A program made the translations under genes and the position numbers. 64,000 bases of DNA from NCBI GenBank assembly GCA_905235325.1, contig CAJOLE010000007.1, positions 1 through 64,000 of the forward strand. The letters run 5' to 3'. The notes beneath the pieces were generated by a model. The model had not been told where the DNA came from. It did no database searches and saw only the letters and a program-made list of their open reading frames with translations. The stretch is from an uncultured Prevotella sp. (GTDB taxonomy: Bacteria; Bacteroidota; Bacteroidia; Bacteroidales; Bacteroidaceae). Shown piece after piece: positions 41,412 through 50,010 of this stretch. How positions within the stretch are numbered: the stretch's first letter is position 1; the number at the start of each line of letters is the position of its first letter.

Positions 41412-43490
41412 ATGTTTCAGACAACCATACTGACGGCGGCGGTGATGACGGCTCTGGCGGGAACACCAGACGACACGCCGGGCGACACCCTGCGCACACA
41501 GCAGTTAGACGAGGTGGTGGTGACCCACAGCTCCGCCCGACAGCGGCTGCAGAGCCTGCAGCCGGGCGCCGAGCAGCTGCAGCTGAAGGAGCTGACGGCG
41601 GCACCCTCGCTGCTGGGCGAGGGCGACGTCATACGCTCGCTGCAGATGCTGCCGGGCGTGAAGGCCGAGAACGAGGCGTCGAGCAACTTCCAGGTGCGCG
41701 GCGGCACGTCGGCCCAGAACGTCATACTCTACGACCAGGCACCGGTCTACAACGTCGGCCACCTGGCCGGACTGCTGTCGGCCTTCAACGACGACGCCCT
41801 CGGGGCGGCCACGCTCTACAAGGGTATGCTGCCGGCGCGGCTGGGCGGGGCCTCGTCGGCCGTGCTCGACATCGCGTCGCGCGGCGGCAGCCGCGAGGGG
41901 TGGCACGGCGGGGCAACCATCGGACTGCTGTCGGCCAAGGCGGGCATCGAAGGGCCGCTGACCGACAAGGTCAGCGTGCTGCTGTGCGGACGGCGGTCGT
42001 ATGCCGATATGTTTCTGAAGCTCTTCGACGACTACAAGGACAACACCCTCTACTTCTACGACATGAACGCGCGGGCCGACTGGCAGGTCAGCGAGCACGA
42101 CCAGCTGCAATGGTCGATGTTGGTCAGCAACGACAAGACGGCGCTGAAGGACATGGTGAGCCTGCGCTGGCGCAACCTGGCCACGTCGCTCACCTGGCGC
42201 CACCAGTTCTTAGGGGGAGCCCATTCGCAGACGGCCCTCGTCCTGTCGAACTACACCACCAGGAACGGCGTCGACCTCTTAGGCATGGACCTGAGCTTCT
42301 CGGGACACATCCGCCAGACGGGGCTCTGCCAGAACTTCACACTGCCCTTAGGCCGGCATACGGAGCTGCAGGTGGGCGGACAGTCGATGCTGATGGACGT
42401 GAAGTCGGCCGAGTGGCAGCAGGTCAACGAGCAGAAGCGCGAGCAGCGGCGGGCCTGGGAGAACACGCTCTGGGCGGGAGCCGCCGCCAAGCTGTCGCCA
42501 CGCCTCTCGGCACAGGCCGGCCTGCGGCTGACGGCCTTCTCGTCGCTGGGCGGCCCCTACTACTACGAGGTCGACGGGCAGGGCGACATCGTCTGGTTCT
42601 ACAAGACGCGCAAGAACCACATCGTCTACACCCACTGGACGCTCGACCCGAGGCTGAGCGTCGTCTGGCAGCCAGCACGCCTGCTGAGCGTGAAGGCCGG
42701 CTACACCCGCACGGCGCAGAACCTGCACGCCCTGCGCGGACAGAACCTGTCGACGCCCTTCGACCGCTACACCATGAGCAGCAACCTGCTGAAGCCCCAG
42801 CTGGCCGACCAGGTGAGCCTGGGCGTCTTCGGCATGACCGACCGTCAGGACTACGACTTCTCGGTCGAGGGCTACTACCGCCACATCAGCAACATCCTCG
42901 ACTACCGCGACGGCAAGACGTTCGCCAGCGAGATTGAGATGGAGCGGCTCGTGCTGCCCGGCAAGGGGCGCTGCTACGGCCTGGAGCTGATGGCGCGCAA
43001 GAACACGGGGCGGCTGACGGGCTGGCTGACCTACGTCCTCTCGTGGAGCGAGAACAAGATTGCGGGCATCAACGGCGGGCGCTGGTACACGGCCGGCAAC
43101 GACCGCCGCCACGACATCGGCATCGTGGGCCTCTACCGCCTGTCGGCCGAATGGCTGTTCAGCGCACTCTGGACCTTCAACTCCGGCCAGGCCTTCACGG
43201 CTCCGAGCGGCAAGTACGAGATGATCGACAACTACATCTACTACTACGCCGAGCGCAACGGCTACCGCGCCCCGGACTTCCACCATTTAGACGTCAGCGC
43301 GACGTGGACCAAGCCCCTCAGCGGCGGAAGGCTCACGCGGGTGTGGGCCTTCGGCATCTACAACCTCTACAACCGCTACAACCCCTTCCTCATCAACTTC
43401 GAGGACACCAGCGACGGGGCGCGCACCAAGGCCGTGCAGTACAGTATGTTCGGCATCGTCCCCTCGGTATCGTTTACCATCAAATTCTGA
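41412..43490 (+). CDS. TonB-dependent outer-membrane receptor
   Basis: 692 residues. A TonB-box-like stretch (QQLDEVVVTHS) near residue 35 is followed by a plug domain (EGDVIRSLQMLPGVKAENEASSNFQVRGG) and a 22-strand barrel ending in SFTIKF with terminal Phe. It imports an unknown ligand using TonB energy. The N-terminal carboxypeptidase-like domain often seen in this group is absent, and the N-terminus (MFQTTILTAAVMTALAG) lacks the positive charges of a normal signal peptide. The start lies within a few bases of the promoter boxes, so the true start may differ. A DUF4249 lipoprotein gene follows 6 nt later, the usual pairing. Confidence 0.88.
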   Translation: MFQTTILTAAVMTALAGTPDDTPGDTLRTQQLDEVVVTHSSARQRLQSLQPGAEQLQLKELTAAPSLLGEGDVIRSLQMLPGVKAENEASSNFQVRGGTSAQNVILYDQAPVYNVGHLAGLLSAFNDDALGAATLYKGMLPARLGGASSAVLDIASRGGSREGWHGGATIGLLSAKAGIEGPLTDKVSVLLCGRRSYADMFLKLFDDYKDNTLYFYDMNARADWQVSEHDQLQWSMLVSNDKTALKDMVSLRWRNLATSLTWRHQFLGGAHSQTALVLSNYTTRNGVDLLGMDLSFSGHIRQTGLCQNFTLPLGRHTELQVGGQSMLMDVKSAEWQQVNEQKREQRRAWENTLWAGAAAKLSPRLSAQAGLRLTAFSSLGGPYYYEVDGQGDIVWFYKTRKNHIVYTHWTLDPRLSVVWQPARLLSVKAGYTRTAQNLHALRGQNLSTPFDRYTMSSNLLKPQLADQVSLGVFGMTDRQDYDFSVEGYYRHISNILDYRDGKTFASEIEMERLVLPGKGRCYGLELMARKNTGRLTGWLTYVLSWSENKIAGINGGRWYTAGNDRRHDIGIVGLYRLSAEWLFSALWTFNSGQAFTAPSGKYEMIDNYIYYYAERNGYRAPDFHHLDVSATWTKPLSGGRLTRVWAFGIYNLYNRYNPFLINFEDTSDGARTKAVQYSMFGIVPSVSFTIKF

Positions 43491-43496
43491 ACAACT

Positions 43497-44306
43497 ATGA
43501 GAAGCAAGCTACACGCCATGATACTGACCGTCGCTGCCCTGACAGCCTGCGAGAAGGAGATCGACATGGACTACCGCACCATCGAGCCCCGCTACGTGGC
43601 CGAGGTGGAGGTGCAGCCCGGCACGGCAAAGGCACGGCTGACCACCACCCGCGCCGTCAAGGGCTCAAGGGTGGAGGACACCTACGTCACCAACGCCACC
43701 GTCACCGTCTCGATGGTGCCCGGCGGCAGAAGCTATCAGCTGAAGTACTCGGGCCAGGGCGTCTACGAGGCGAAGGTGGCCGGACTGGAGGGGCAGGAGT
43801 ACATGGCCGACATCGAGATCGACGGGCAGCACTACACGTCGACATCGACGATGCTCAGCGCGCCGGTCATCAACAGCTTCACCCTCGTCTGGCAGGACAT
43901 CCTGGGCGAACGGATGCTCTTCGGCGACCTGCGCCTGCAGGACAACCCCACGGAGCACAACTACTACTTCATGCACCTCTACCGCAACAACATAGGCTAC
44001 CGATGGGCGGTGATGCGCGACACCAGCAATCCCGGCGACGAGCTGCAGCAGCTCTTCTCGTGTACGACGGAGACTGAAATCAGGAAAAACAACAGCGACG
44101 AGCTGCACGACGGCGACCGCCTGCGCTTGGATGTGCGCTCCATCGACAAGCGCGCCTACGACTACCTATACTCGCTGCAGTCGATGGACAACTCGGGGAC
44201 AAACCCCATCGAGAACTTCACGGGCGGAATGTTGGGCTACTTCTCGGCCTACCAGAGCGAGAGCCTCGAGACGGTGTTCCGCATCGACAGTGTAGAGGCA
44301 AGATAG
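43497..44306 (+). CDS. DUF4249 lipoprotein paired with the TonB receptor
   Basis: 269 residues. A lipoprotein signal peptide with lipobox LTAC puts the lipid on Cys18. The mature part is beta-rich and matches in layout the DUF4249 proteins encoded directly after TonB receptors in Bacteroidetes (RYVAEVEVQPGTAKARLTTTRAV, GQEYMADIEIDGQHYTS). It probably works on the outer membrane with the receptor as a ligand-capture partner, but the ligand is unknown. The next gene starts 15 nt downstream. Confidence 0.78.
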   Translation: MRSKLHAMILTVAALTACEKEIDMDYRTIEPRYVAEVEVQPGTAKARLTTTRAVKGSRVEDTYVTNATVTVSMVPGGRSYQLKYSGQGVYEAKVAGLEGQEYMADIEIDGQHYTSTSTMLSAPVINSFTLVWQDILGERMLFGDLRLQDNPTEHNYYFMHLYRNNIGYRWAVMRDTSNPGDELQQLFSCTTETEIRKNNSDELHDGDRLRLDVRSIDKRAYDYLYSLQSMDNSGTNPIENFTGGMLGYFSAYQSESLETVFRIDSVEAR

Positions 44307-44321
44307 TAACGGGTAACAGAG

Positions 44322-46034
44322 ATGAAAGCTTACGACATACTCCTGCTGACAATCTGCCTGCTGCTGGCAACAGCCGCAAGTGCGCAGGACACGAACGAGT
44401 TCCAGCGCATAGCCAAGCGCATCATGGATGCCTACGAGGTTGGCGACGAACTGGAGCACGCCCCCGACTCGGGCCACTTCTACGGCGGAGCCTATCTGGG
44501 AGCAAGCAGCAACGGCCGGGCCATGCCCTCTGGCTACTTCACCTACCTGAAAGACAAGCTGCTGCTGACGAGCCGGCTCTCGATCGACCTGAGCGAACAG
44601 AACTCAGAGAAGGACGTCAGCACCGACTTCGCAAACGGTGCCGACCGGCTGACCAGCACCGACATCCTGACCCGATACGAGAAGCTGGATTTCTCGACAC
44701 GTCTCGACTATGAGCCAACGAAAGGGCGCATATTCAGCTTCGGCATCTTGGAGAGCCTCGACCACAGACGGGTAGACGAGAACACCATCAAGAACGGCCA
44801 CGAGGCCGACGGCAGCAGCCAGGAGTCGTACTACGAGGAGCAGCGACGCTCGAACCACGACCTGAAACTGGGCGGTCTGCTGCAATATATCTGCAACTTC
44901 GAGGAACTCGGGCTGCTGACGGCGCGACTGAACCTGAAATATAACTACAAGCCCACCACCGTGACCTCCGACACCTGGGCAGCACACTCCGAGGCATCGC
45001 TGCGCGAGCAGGAGCAGACCCTCTACAACTTCGACCCATACGCGATGGTCCGCCTGCAGTCGAAGACGTGGAACGGATTCAAGTTCGGACTTGAGGAGAA
45101 ATACACCATCGAGGACATGCGCATCAACGATACCGAGACGACCTTCAACTACAACACCTATTCATCGCTGTCGTCCCTGTCGGCAGCCTACTCCTACCGA
45201 TGGCTGGCTCTCGACGCGACCTTCAGCTACGAGCACTTCGCCAACGACATTGACGACCATCAGCCAACAGCCACCACCCAAACCTACAACGACTGGATGC
45301 TGACGGCCAAAGCCACTGCAAAAGCGGGCACCAGAAACAAGTTCACGCTACGCTTCGACCGCAGCATCCAGCGCCCCACCTACACGCAGCTCTACCCCTT
45401 TGTACACATAGGCAGCAGCATCGGCGTGATGGTGGTCGGCAACGCAACGCTGTCGCCCTCGAAAAGCACTCAGCTGAAGGGCAGCTACACATACTCGGGC
45501 CGCCACTGGACCCACACCCACAGTCTGACGTACAAGCACATTAGCGACGACATCTCGCAGGTGCCGTCCTACGATGAAGCGTCGCAGCGGTCGGTGCGGA
45601 CCTGGCTCAACGATGCCCGCTACCGCTACCTGCGCTATGCCGCTGAGGGTGAAATGCGCTATAGGGTGTTCTCGATGACGATGGGACTGCACACCCAGTA
45701 CCTCGACTACGAGGGCGAGCGTGTGTCGTCAGACAATGCCTGGTCTTACAGTTTCAAGGTGCGGCCCCAAGTACAGCTGCCCCACGACTGGACCCTGGCC
45801 ACCGTGCTGCTCTATACGGGCCGCGAGACCCACCGCCACTATTATTACAGGTCAAACGTCTATTTGTCGCTGCGTGCCGTGAAGCAATTCGACAACTGGG
45901 CTGCCTACGCCTTTGTGCAGGACATCATCCAGCCCGACCAGAAGCAGGTGCTGACCAATACTGACCAGACGATGACGACGCTGACCAGCCCCAACACCCG
46001 CTGCCTCATCGTCGGTTGTTCCTACACGTTCTGA
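44322..46034 (+). CDS. Outer-membrane beta-barrel protein (TonB receptor barrel-like)
   Basis: 570 residues with a signal peptide (cut near ATAASAQ) and no plug domain. Alternating hydrophobic strands with aromatic ends fill the protein (LTSRLSIDLSEQ, FTLRFDRSIQRPTYTQLYPF), and it ends with CSYTF, a terminal Phe as in barrel proteins. It resembles the C-terminal barrel of SusC/TonB-type outer-membrane proteins (outer membrane beta-barrel family). Third gene of the receptor operon. It may be a channel or a partner of the receptor; no function is known to me. Confidence 0.7.
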   Translation: MKAYDILLLTICLLLATAASAQDTNEFQRIAKRIMDAYEVGDELEHAPDSGHFYGGAYLGASSNGRAMPSGYFTYLKDKLLLTSRLSIDLSEQNSEKDVSTDFANGADRLTSTDILTRYEKLDFSTRLDYEPTKGRIFSFGILESLDHRRVDENTIKNGHEADGSSQESYYEEQRRSNHDLKLGGLLQYICNFEELGLLTARLNLKYNYKPTTVTSDTWAAHSEASLREQEQTLYNFDPYAMVRLQSKTWNGFKFGLEEKYTIEDMRINDTETTFNYNTYSSLSSLSAAYSYRWLALDATFSYEHFANDIDDHQPTATTQTYNDWMLTAKATAKAGTRNKFTLRFDRSIQRPTYTQLYPFVHIGSSIGVMVVGNATLSPSKSTQLKGSYTYSGRHWTHTHSLTYKHISDDISQVPSYDEASQRSVRTWLNDARYRYLRYAAEGEMRYRVFSMTMGLHTQYLDYEGERVSSDNAWSYSFKVRPQVQLPHDWTLATVLLYTGRETHRHYYYRSNVYLSLRAVKQFDNWAAYAFVQDIIQPDQKQVLTNTDQTMTTLTSPNTRCLIVGCSYTF

Positions 46035-46059
46035 AACTGGCTGGGGGCTACCCCGTTAG

Positions 46060-46182
46060 ATGGCTGATGTCAGCTACATCACGAGCAAAAACGCAGATGA
46101 ATCCCATGTAGATTCAGCCGATATAAACGACGATGGCAGGATAGACATTACCGATACACTGACTTTATCAAAAAGATTATAG
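46060..46182 (+). pseudogene. Orphan dockerin-like module, remnant of a secreted-protein gene
   Basis: A 40-codon frame reads MADVSYI ... SADINDDGRIDITDTLTL and ends SKRL. This is the calcium-binding D-x-N-x-D-G-x-I-D-x-x-D pattern of a type I dockerin-like repeat, with ADVSYI as the end of a first half. In Prevotella such modules close large secreted proteins. Here nothing precedes it: a TAG sits directly before the ATG, and the barrel gene ends 25 nt upstream. It is read as the 3' scar of a deleted gene. Between it and 46250 nothing else is visible. Confidence 0.6.
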
Positions 46183-46250
46183 AATCCAAGTAGAAATCAG
46201 GAGCAAATCAGGAATTTCCAGTCCCGATGCCCCCGCGATTTGCTGCGTGC

Positions 46251-46649
46251 CTACATCAGCTTGTCGAGCGTGACGGTGAGCGTCACCTCATGACCGTTTC
46301 CTGCGTCGTGGATGTACTCGGCCACCACACGGTCAGGCGACATCACGAGCACGCGCCAGAGATAGGTCTGCTGGCCGCCGTCGACGACGGCGTCGATCCG
46401 GATGGCAGCATTGCTGGCACGATAGGTGCCGTCCTCCTGACCGTCGGCATAGGTCAGCGAGCAGGTGCCGTCCTCGCGGAAGATGACGCACTGGAACGAC
46501 ATCTCGAAGTCGAGCTGCTCGGAAGCCTTGTAGCTGAATGCCCACGTGCCGGGCAGCGTCTCGTTGATGACGTCGCTGTCCTCCAGCCTGTCGCACCCCG
46601 TCAGGGCCAACAGGGCCACGAGCCATATCATAAGATGTCTTTTCAACAT
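46251..46649 (-). CDS. Small lipocalin-like lipoprotein
   Basis: 132 residues with lipoprotein signal and lipobox LTGC (Cys19). The mature part is beta-rich: LPGTWAFSYKASEQ, CVIFREDGTCSLTYADGQ and YIHDAGNGHEVTLTVTL, in keeping with the lipocalin-like lipoproteins of Bacteroidales (a GTW motif near the start of the barrel). Function unknown. It is transcribed away from the glycosyltransferase gene; the two share a 100-nt intergenic region with facing promoters. Confidence 0.7.
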   Translation of the reverse strand: MLKRHLMIWLVALLALTGCDRLEDSDVINETLPGTWAFSYKASEQLDFEMSFQCVIFREDGTCSLTYADGQEDGTYRASNAAIRIDAVVDGGQQTYLWRVLVMSPDRVVAEYIHDAGNGHEVTLTVTLDKLM

Positions 46650-46691
46650 TCCGTCAAGCTATAATTTGGTACTCAGAGTAAAAAAACTCTG

Positions 46692-46699
46692 CAAAGATA
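46692..46699 (-). promoter_or_regulatory. -7 box of the small lipoprotein gene
   Basis: TATCTTTG on the minus strand. With the plus-strand box at 46723-46730 it forms a divergent pair whose outer ends read GCAAAGATA and TATCTTTGC. Confidence 0.55.
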
Positions 46700-46722
46700 C
46701 GAATTATTTCACAAATAATGCC

Positions 46723-46730
46723 TATCTTTG
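46723..46730 (+). promoter_or_regulatory. -7 box of the GT2 gene
   Basis: TATCTTTG on the plus strand, 19 nt before ATG 46750; the longer frame starting further upstream is therefore excluded. Confidence 0.55.
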
Positions 46731-46749
46731 CAGAAAATTCCAAAAGACT

Positions 46750-47499
46750 ATGCACCAGAGCGACAGTATTGTCATCATTCCTACGTACAACGAGAAGGAG
46801 AACATCGAGAAAATCATCCGGGCCGTGTTCGGGCTGGAGAAGTGTTTCCACATCCTAATCATTGACGACGGCTCGCCCGACGGGACGGCGCAGATCGTGA
46901 AGCGGCTGATGGCCGACGAGTTCGCCGACCGCCTGTTCATCGTCGAGCGCAGCGGGAAACAAGGCTTGGGAACGGCCTACATCGCGGGTTTCAAGTGGGC
47001 TCTGGAGCGCGACTACGGCTACATCTTCGAGATGGACGCCGACTTCAGCCACGATCCCAACGACCTGCCGCGACTCTACGCCGCCTGCGCCGACGAGGGC
47101 TACGACCTGGCCATCGGCTCGCGCTACATCAGCGGCGTGAACGTTGTGAACTGGCCCATCGGCCGCGTGCTGATGTCCTACTTCGCCTCGAAGTACGTGC
47201 GGATTGTCACGGGCTTCAAGGTCCACGACACGACGGCGGGCTTCAAGTGCTACAAGCGCCGCGTGCTGAAGACCATCGAGCTCGACAAGATTCGCTTCAA
47301 GGGCTACGGCTTCCAGATTGAGATGAAGTACACGGCCTACAAAATCGGCTTCAAGATTAAGGAGGTGTCCGTCATCTTCGTCAACCGCCGCGAGGGCACC
47401 AGCAAGATGTCGGGCGGCATCTTCGGCGAGGCGTTCTTCGGCGTGATGCGCCTGCGCTGGGACGGCTGGACGCGGAAGTACCCCAAGATTGTTGATTAG
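46750..47499 (+). CDS. Polyprenol monophosphomannose synthase-like GT2 glycosyltransferase
   Basis: 249 residues, GT-A fold family 2, of the dolichol-phosphate mannosyltransferase (DPM1) type. It has IVIIPTYNEKENI, LIIDDGSPDGTA, the metal site EMDADFSHDP and the late RREGTSKMSGG of DPM1 enzymes. It would move a sugar from a nucleotide donor to polyprenyl phosphate at the inner membrane. It lacks the C-terminal membrane helices of GtrB-type enzymes. Monocistronic; its stop is 2 nt from the convergent plsC stop. Confidence 0.87.
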   Translation: MHQSDSIVIIPTYNEKENIEKIIRAVFGLEKCFHILIIDDGSPDGTAQIVKRLMADEFADRLFIVERSGKQGLGTAYIAGFKWALERDYGYIFEMDADFSHDPNDLPRLYAACADEGYDLAIGSRYISGVNVVNWPIGRVLMSYFASKYVRIVTGFKVHDTTAGFKCYKRRVLKTIELDKIRFKGYGFQIEMKYTAYKIGFKIKEVSVIFVNRREGTSKMSGGIFGEAFFGVMRLRWDGWTRKYPKIVD

Positions 47500-47501
47500 G
47501 C

Positions 47502-48260
47502 TTACTGGTCAGGGTTCTCGACATACCCCTGGTATTCGGGCACAAGCCCCGACATAACGCTATCGTACGCCTGGCGTAGGGTGGCGTTAACATTTTCCGG
47601 CCCCTGCCCGACGGGGTAGATGGGCTGGTGGATGGTCAGGCGCAGCGGGTGCCAGCAGATGAAGTTGAAGCCGCGCTGACGGGGCAGCACGTCGAACGAG
47701 CCGTTGATGGTCAGCGGCACGACGGGCAGCTGCAATTCGTCGGCCAGCGCGAAGGCGCCCTTCCTGAACTGCGCCATGTGGCCGGTAAACGTGCGGGCTC
47801 CCTCGGGGAAGACGGCGACGGAGTAGCCTTGGCTCAGTATCTCGCGGGCGTCGTCGTAGGTCTTCTTGATCTTGCTGACGCCACGCTTGTCAACGAATAT
47901 CTGGTGGGACCGTTCGCAGGCAAAGCCGACGAAGGGTATGCTCCGCAGCTGCCGCTTCATCATCCACTTGAAGTTGCGGCCCAAGTAGCCATAGATGAGG
48001 AAGATGTCGAATGCGCCCTGGTGGTTGGCCACGAAGACGTAGGACTGTTCACGCTCCAGATTCTCGCGCCCTTCGACGGCGACGGGCAGCAGCAGCGAAC
48101 GGACGATGACCTTGGCCCACCAGCGGCCGGGATAGTAGCCCCAGAAGTGGCCGTTGCCGACGGCGCAGCCTATGGCTACCTCCAAAGCGGTGATAATGGT
48201 TGAGATGACGAGGACGGGCAGTCCGACGACGAGCTGATAGACGTAATACAGGTATTTCAT
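47502..48260 (-). CDS. plsC: 1-acyl-sn-glycerol-3-phosphate acyltransferase (PlsC family)
   Basis: 252 residues. The family's HX4D motif is NHQGAFD near residue 79 and the substrate site is VFPEGARTFTG near residue 150. An N-terminal hydrophobic helix anchors it to the inner membrane. It acylates lysophosphatidic acid in phospholipid synthesis; a different lysolipid substrate is possible. It is the last gene of an overlapping minus-strand operon: its ATG shares four bases with the stop of the phosphoesterase gene. Confidence 0.85.
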   Translation of the reverse strand: MKYLYYVYQLVVGLPVLVISTIITALEVAIGCAVGNGHFWGYYPGRWWAKVIVRSLLLPVAVEGRENLEREQSYVFVANHQGAFDIFLIYGYLGRNFKWMMKRQLRSIPFVGFACERSHQIFVDKRGVSKIKKTYDDAREILSQGYSVAVFPEGARTFTGHMAQFRKGAFALADELQLPVVPLTINGSFDVLPRQRGFNFICWHPLRLTIHQPIYPVGQGPENVNATLRQAYDSVMSGLVPEYQGYVENPDQ

Positions 48261-49231
48261 TTCTTCTTGAGTGTGATGACAACAATTTCGGGCGGCATAC
48301 CGAAGCGGAACGGAACGACGCCGCCAAGCCCCGAGGTGACGTTGACGGCCCGGGAGCCGGCATAGTACATACCGCTATGCTCGCGGTAGCTGAGCATGGC
48401 GGGCGACCAGCCGAAGAGCGAGAACTGGCCGCCGTGGGTGTGGCCGCTGAGGGTCAGCTGGCAATGGGAGTGGGTCAGAATCTTGCGGCGCCACGCCGTG
48501 GGGTCGTGCTCGAGCATGACGACAAAGTCCTTCCGGCTGAGTTCCGTGAGTGCCGACGTGATGTCTCCCAACGCCGGGAAGCGCCCCACGCCGTCGTTCT
48601 CCATGCCGGCTATGTAGATGTGCTCCTCGCCCCGGCGTATGCGGCGCCAGGTGTTGTTCAGGAGCGACCAGCCCAGGTCCTCCTCGGTGTTCTTCGTCTG
48701 CGCCAGGCTATATGCCTTCTGCTGTTCGCTGCCGCCGACGTAGAGCGGATAGTCGTGGTTGCCCATGACGGAGCAGACGCCGTCGTTGGCCTTGAGCCTC
48801 TGCAACAGCTTGAGGTGGGGGGCAATCTCGTCAGGGGTCTTGTTCTGCAAGTCGCCCGTAAAGACTATCAGGTCAGGATGTTGCGCGTTGATGCTGTCGA
48901 TGGCACGGCTCAGGATGGGCTGGCGCCAGCCGTTGAAACTGCCGACATGGGCATCGCCGAACTGCACGATGCGGTAGCCGTCGAAGGAGGCGGGCAGGTC
49001 GGCGGAGGCGAACTCCACGCGGCGGACGGTCAGGTCGGATATGCCGAAGAACGTGCCATAGACCAGCACATACCAGCCAAACAGCACGAACAGCAGCGCC
49101 GGCAGGCGGAGCCAGCGGCGGCGGGTGCGTCGGCAGAGCAGGAAGAGGGCCAGCGTCAGCAGCAGCATGACGGCAGCCGCGGCCCACAGGTAGGTATCGG
49201 GGGCGAAGAGTATCATCAAGGCTGTTTTCAC
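48257..49231 (-). CDS. Membrane-anchored metallophosphoesterase (YkuE-like)
   Basis: 324 residues. Two N-terminal membrane helices (about 13-33 and 43-63) precede a calcineurin-like phosphoesterase domain with all metal motifs: GDAHVG, GDLQN, GNHD and GHTHGGQ. Relatives (YkuE, LpxH-like) act on lipid or nucleotide phosphates at the membrane; the substrate is not clear. Start is GTG 49231, overlapping the upstream stop (GTGA). Placement before plsC hints at lipid metabolism, as an inference. Confidence 0.82.
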   Translation of the reverse strand: MKTALMILFAPDTYLWAAAAVMLLLTLALFLLCRRTRRRWLRLPALLFVLFGWYVLVYGTFFGISDLTVRRVEFASADLPASFDGYRIVQFGDAHVGSFNGWRQPILSRAIDSINAQHPDLIVFTGDLQNKTPDEIAPHLKLLQRLKANDGVCSVMGNHDYPLYVGGSEQQKAYSLAQTKNTEEDLGWSLLNNTWRRIRRGEEHIYIAGMENDGVGRFPALGDITSALTELSRKDFVVMLEHDPTAWRRKILTHSHCQLTLSGHTHGGQFSLFGWSPAMLSYREHSGMYYAGSRAVNVTSGLGGVVPFRFGMPPEIVVITLKKK

Positions 49232-50010
49232 TGTATGTTTCCTCCTAAGAATTTACGCATCAGACTGACGGGGATGCCGCGACGGCGCGCATAGTCGGCC
49301 AGCTGGTCGGCGGCAATCTTGCCCACGCTGAAGTAGCGGGCCTTGGGGTGGGCAATCATCAGGCCGCTGACGCTGGCATGGGGCTTCATGGCTCCGCTCA
49401 CGGTGAGCCGGAGGCCAATCTGACTGAGGTTGAGCACTTGGTCGAGCAGGAAGTTCAGGCTGGTGTCGGGCAGCGAGGGATAGCCGACGGCAGGACGGAT
49501 GCCCTGCCAACGCTCGCTAAGCATCTCGGCGATGGTGAGCTGCTCGTCGGGGGCATAGCCCCAGTACGACTTCCGCACCTGTTCGTGCAGCCGCTCGGCA
49601 GCAGCCTCGGCCAGCCGGTCGGCCAGCAGCTGCATCATCATCTTCTCGTAGGGGTCGCCGTCGAAGTCGGTCTCCAGACCGGCATCGACGGTGGTGGCGA
49701 AGATGCCGATTTTGTCTTGCTGACCGACGAAGTCGGCCAGACAGAGGAAGTCGCTGCCCTGCTCCTGTTGGCGCAGGCACGGGATTCTCACGCCGCCGAC
49801 GATGATGTCGTCGCCCTCGCTGCGGGCGTCGGACAGCTCAAACAGAGCGTGTGTACGGTAGCGGCCGTCGTAGCGCGAGAGGCGCTGCTCGGCCTCAGCC
49901 TGCAACTGCCGCCGCTCCGCACGGGGCATACCGTTGGCTCCCCAGGCGTAGAAGAAGTAAATCCAATTGATATAGGGGGCCACCTCGCCGATGCTGTAGT
50001 CAACTTTCAT
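49228..50010 (-). CDS. Standalone methionine synthase activation domain protein
   Basis: 260 residues matching only the C-terminal AdoMet-binding activation domain of cobalamin-dependent MetH: VDYSIGEVAPYINW, SYWGYAPDE, RPAVGYPSLPD and AHPKARYFSVGKIAADQLADYARRRG. In MetH this domain methylates oxidised cobalamin back to the active state. As a separate protein it would reactivate a MetH lacking the domain, which must be elsewhere in the genome. Start ATG 50010 overlaps the pyrC stop by four bases; the longer frame upstream is a shadow of pyrC. Confidence 0.85.
   Translation of the reverse strand: MKVDYSIGEVAPYINWIYFFYAWGANGMPRAERRQLQAEAEQRLSRYDGRYRTHALFELSDARSEGDDIIVGGVRIPCLRQQEQGSDFLCLADFVGQQDKIGIFATTVDAGLETDFDGDPYEKMMMQLLADRLAEAAAERLHEQVRKSYWGYAPDEQLTIAEMLSERWQGIRPAVGYPSLPDTSLNFLLDQVLNLSQIGLRLTVSGAMKPHASVSGLMIAHPKARYFSVGKIAADQLADYARRRGIPVSLMRKFLGGNIQ

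Noticed and set aside
41240..42937. 565-codon plus-strand frame
   Set aside because: Arg/Gly/Ala-rich alternative frame across the tandem repeats and the TonB receptor gene, which has clear plug and barrel features in its own frame.
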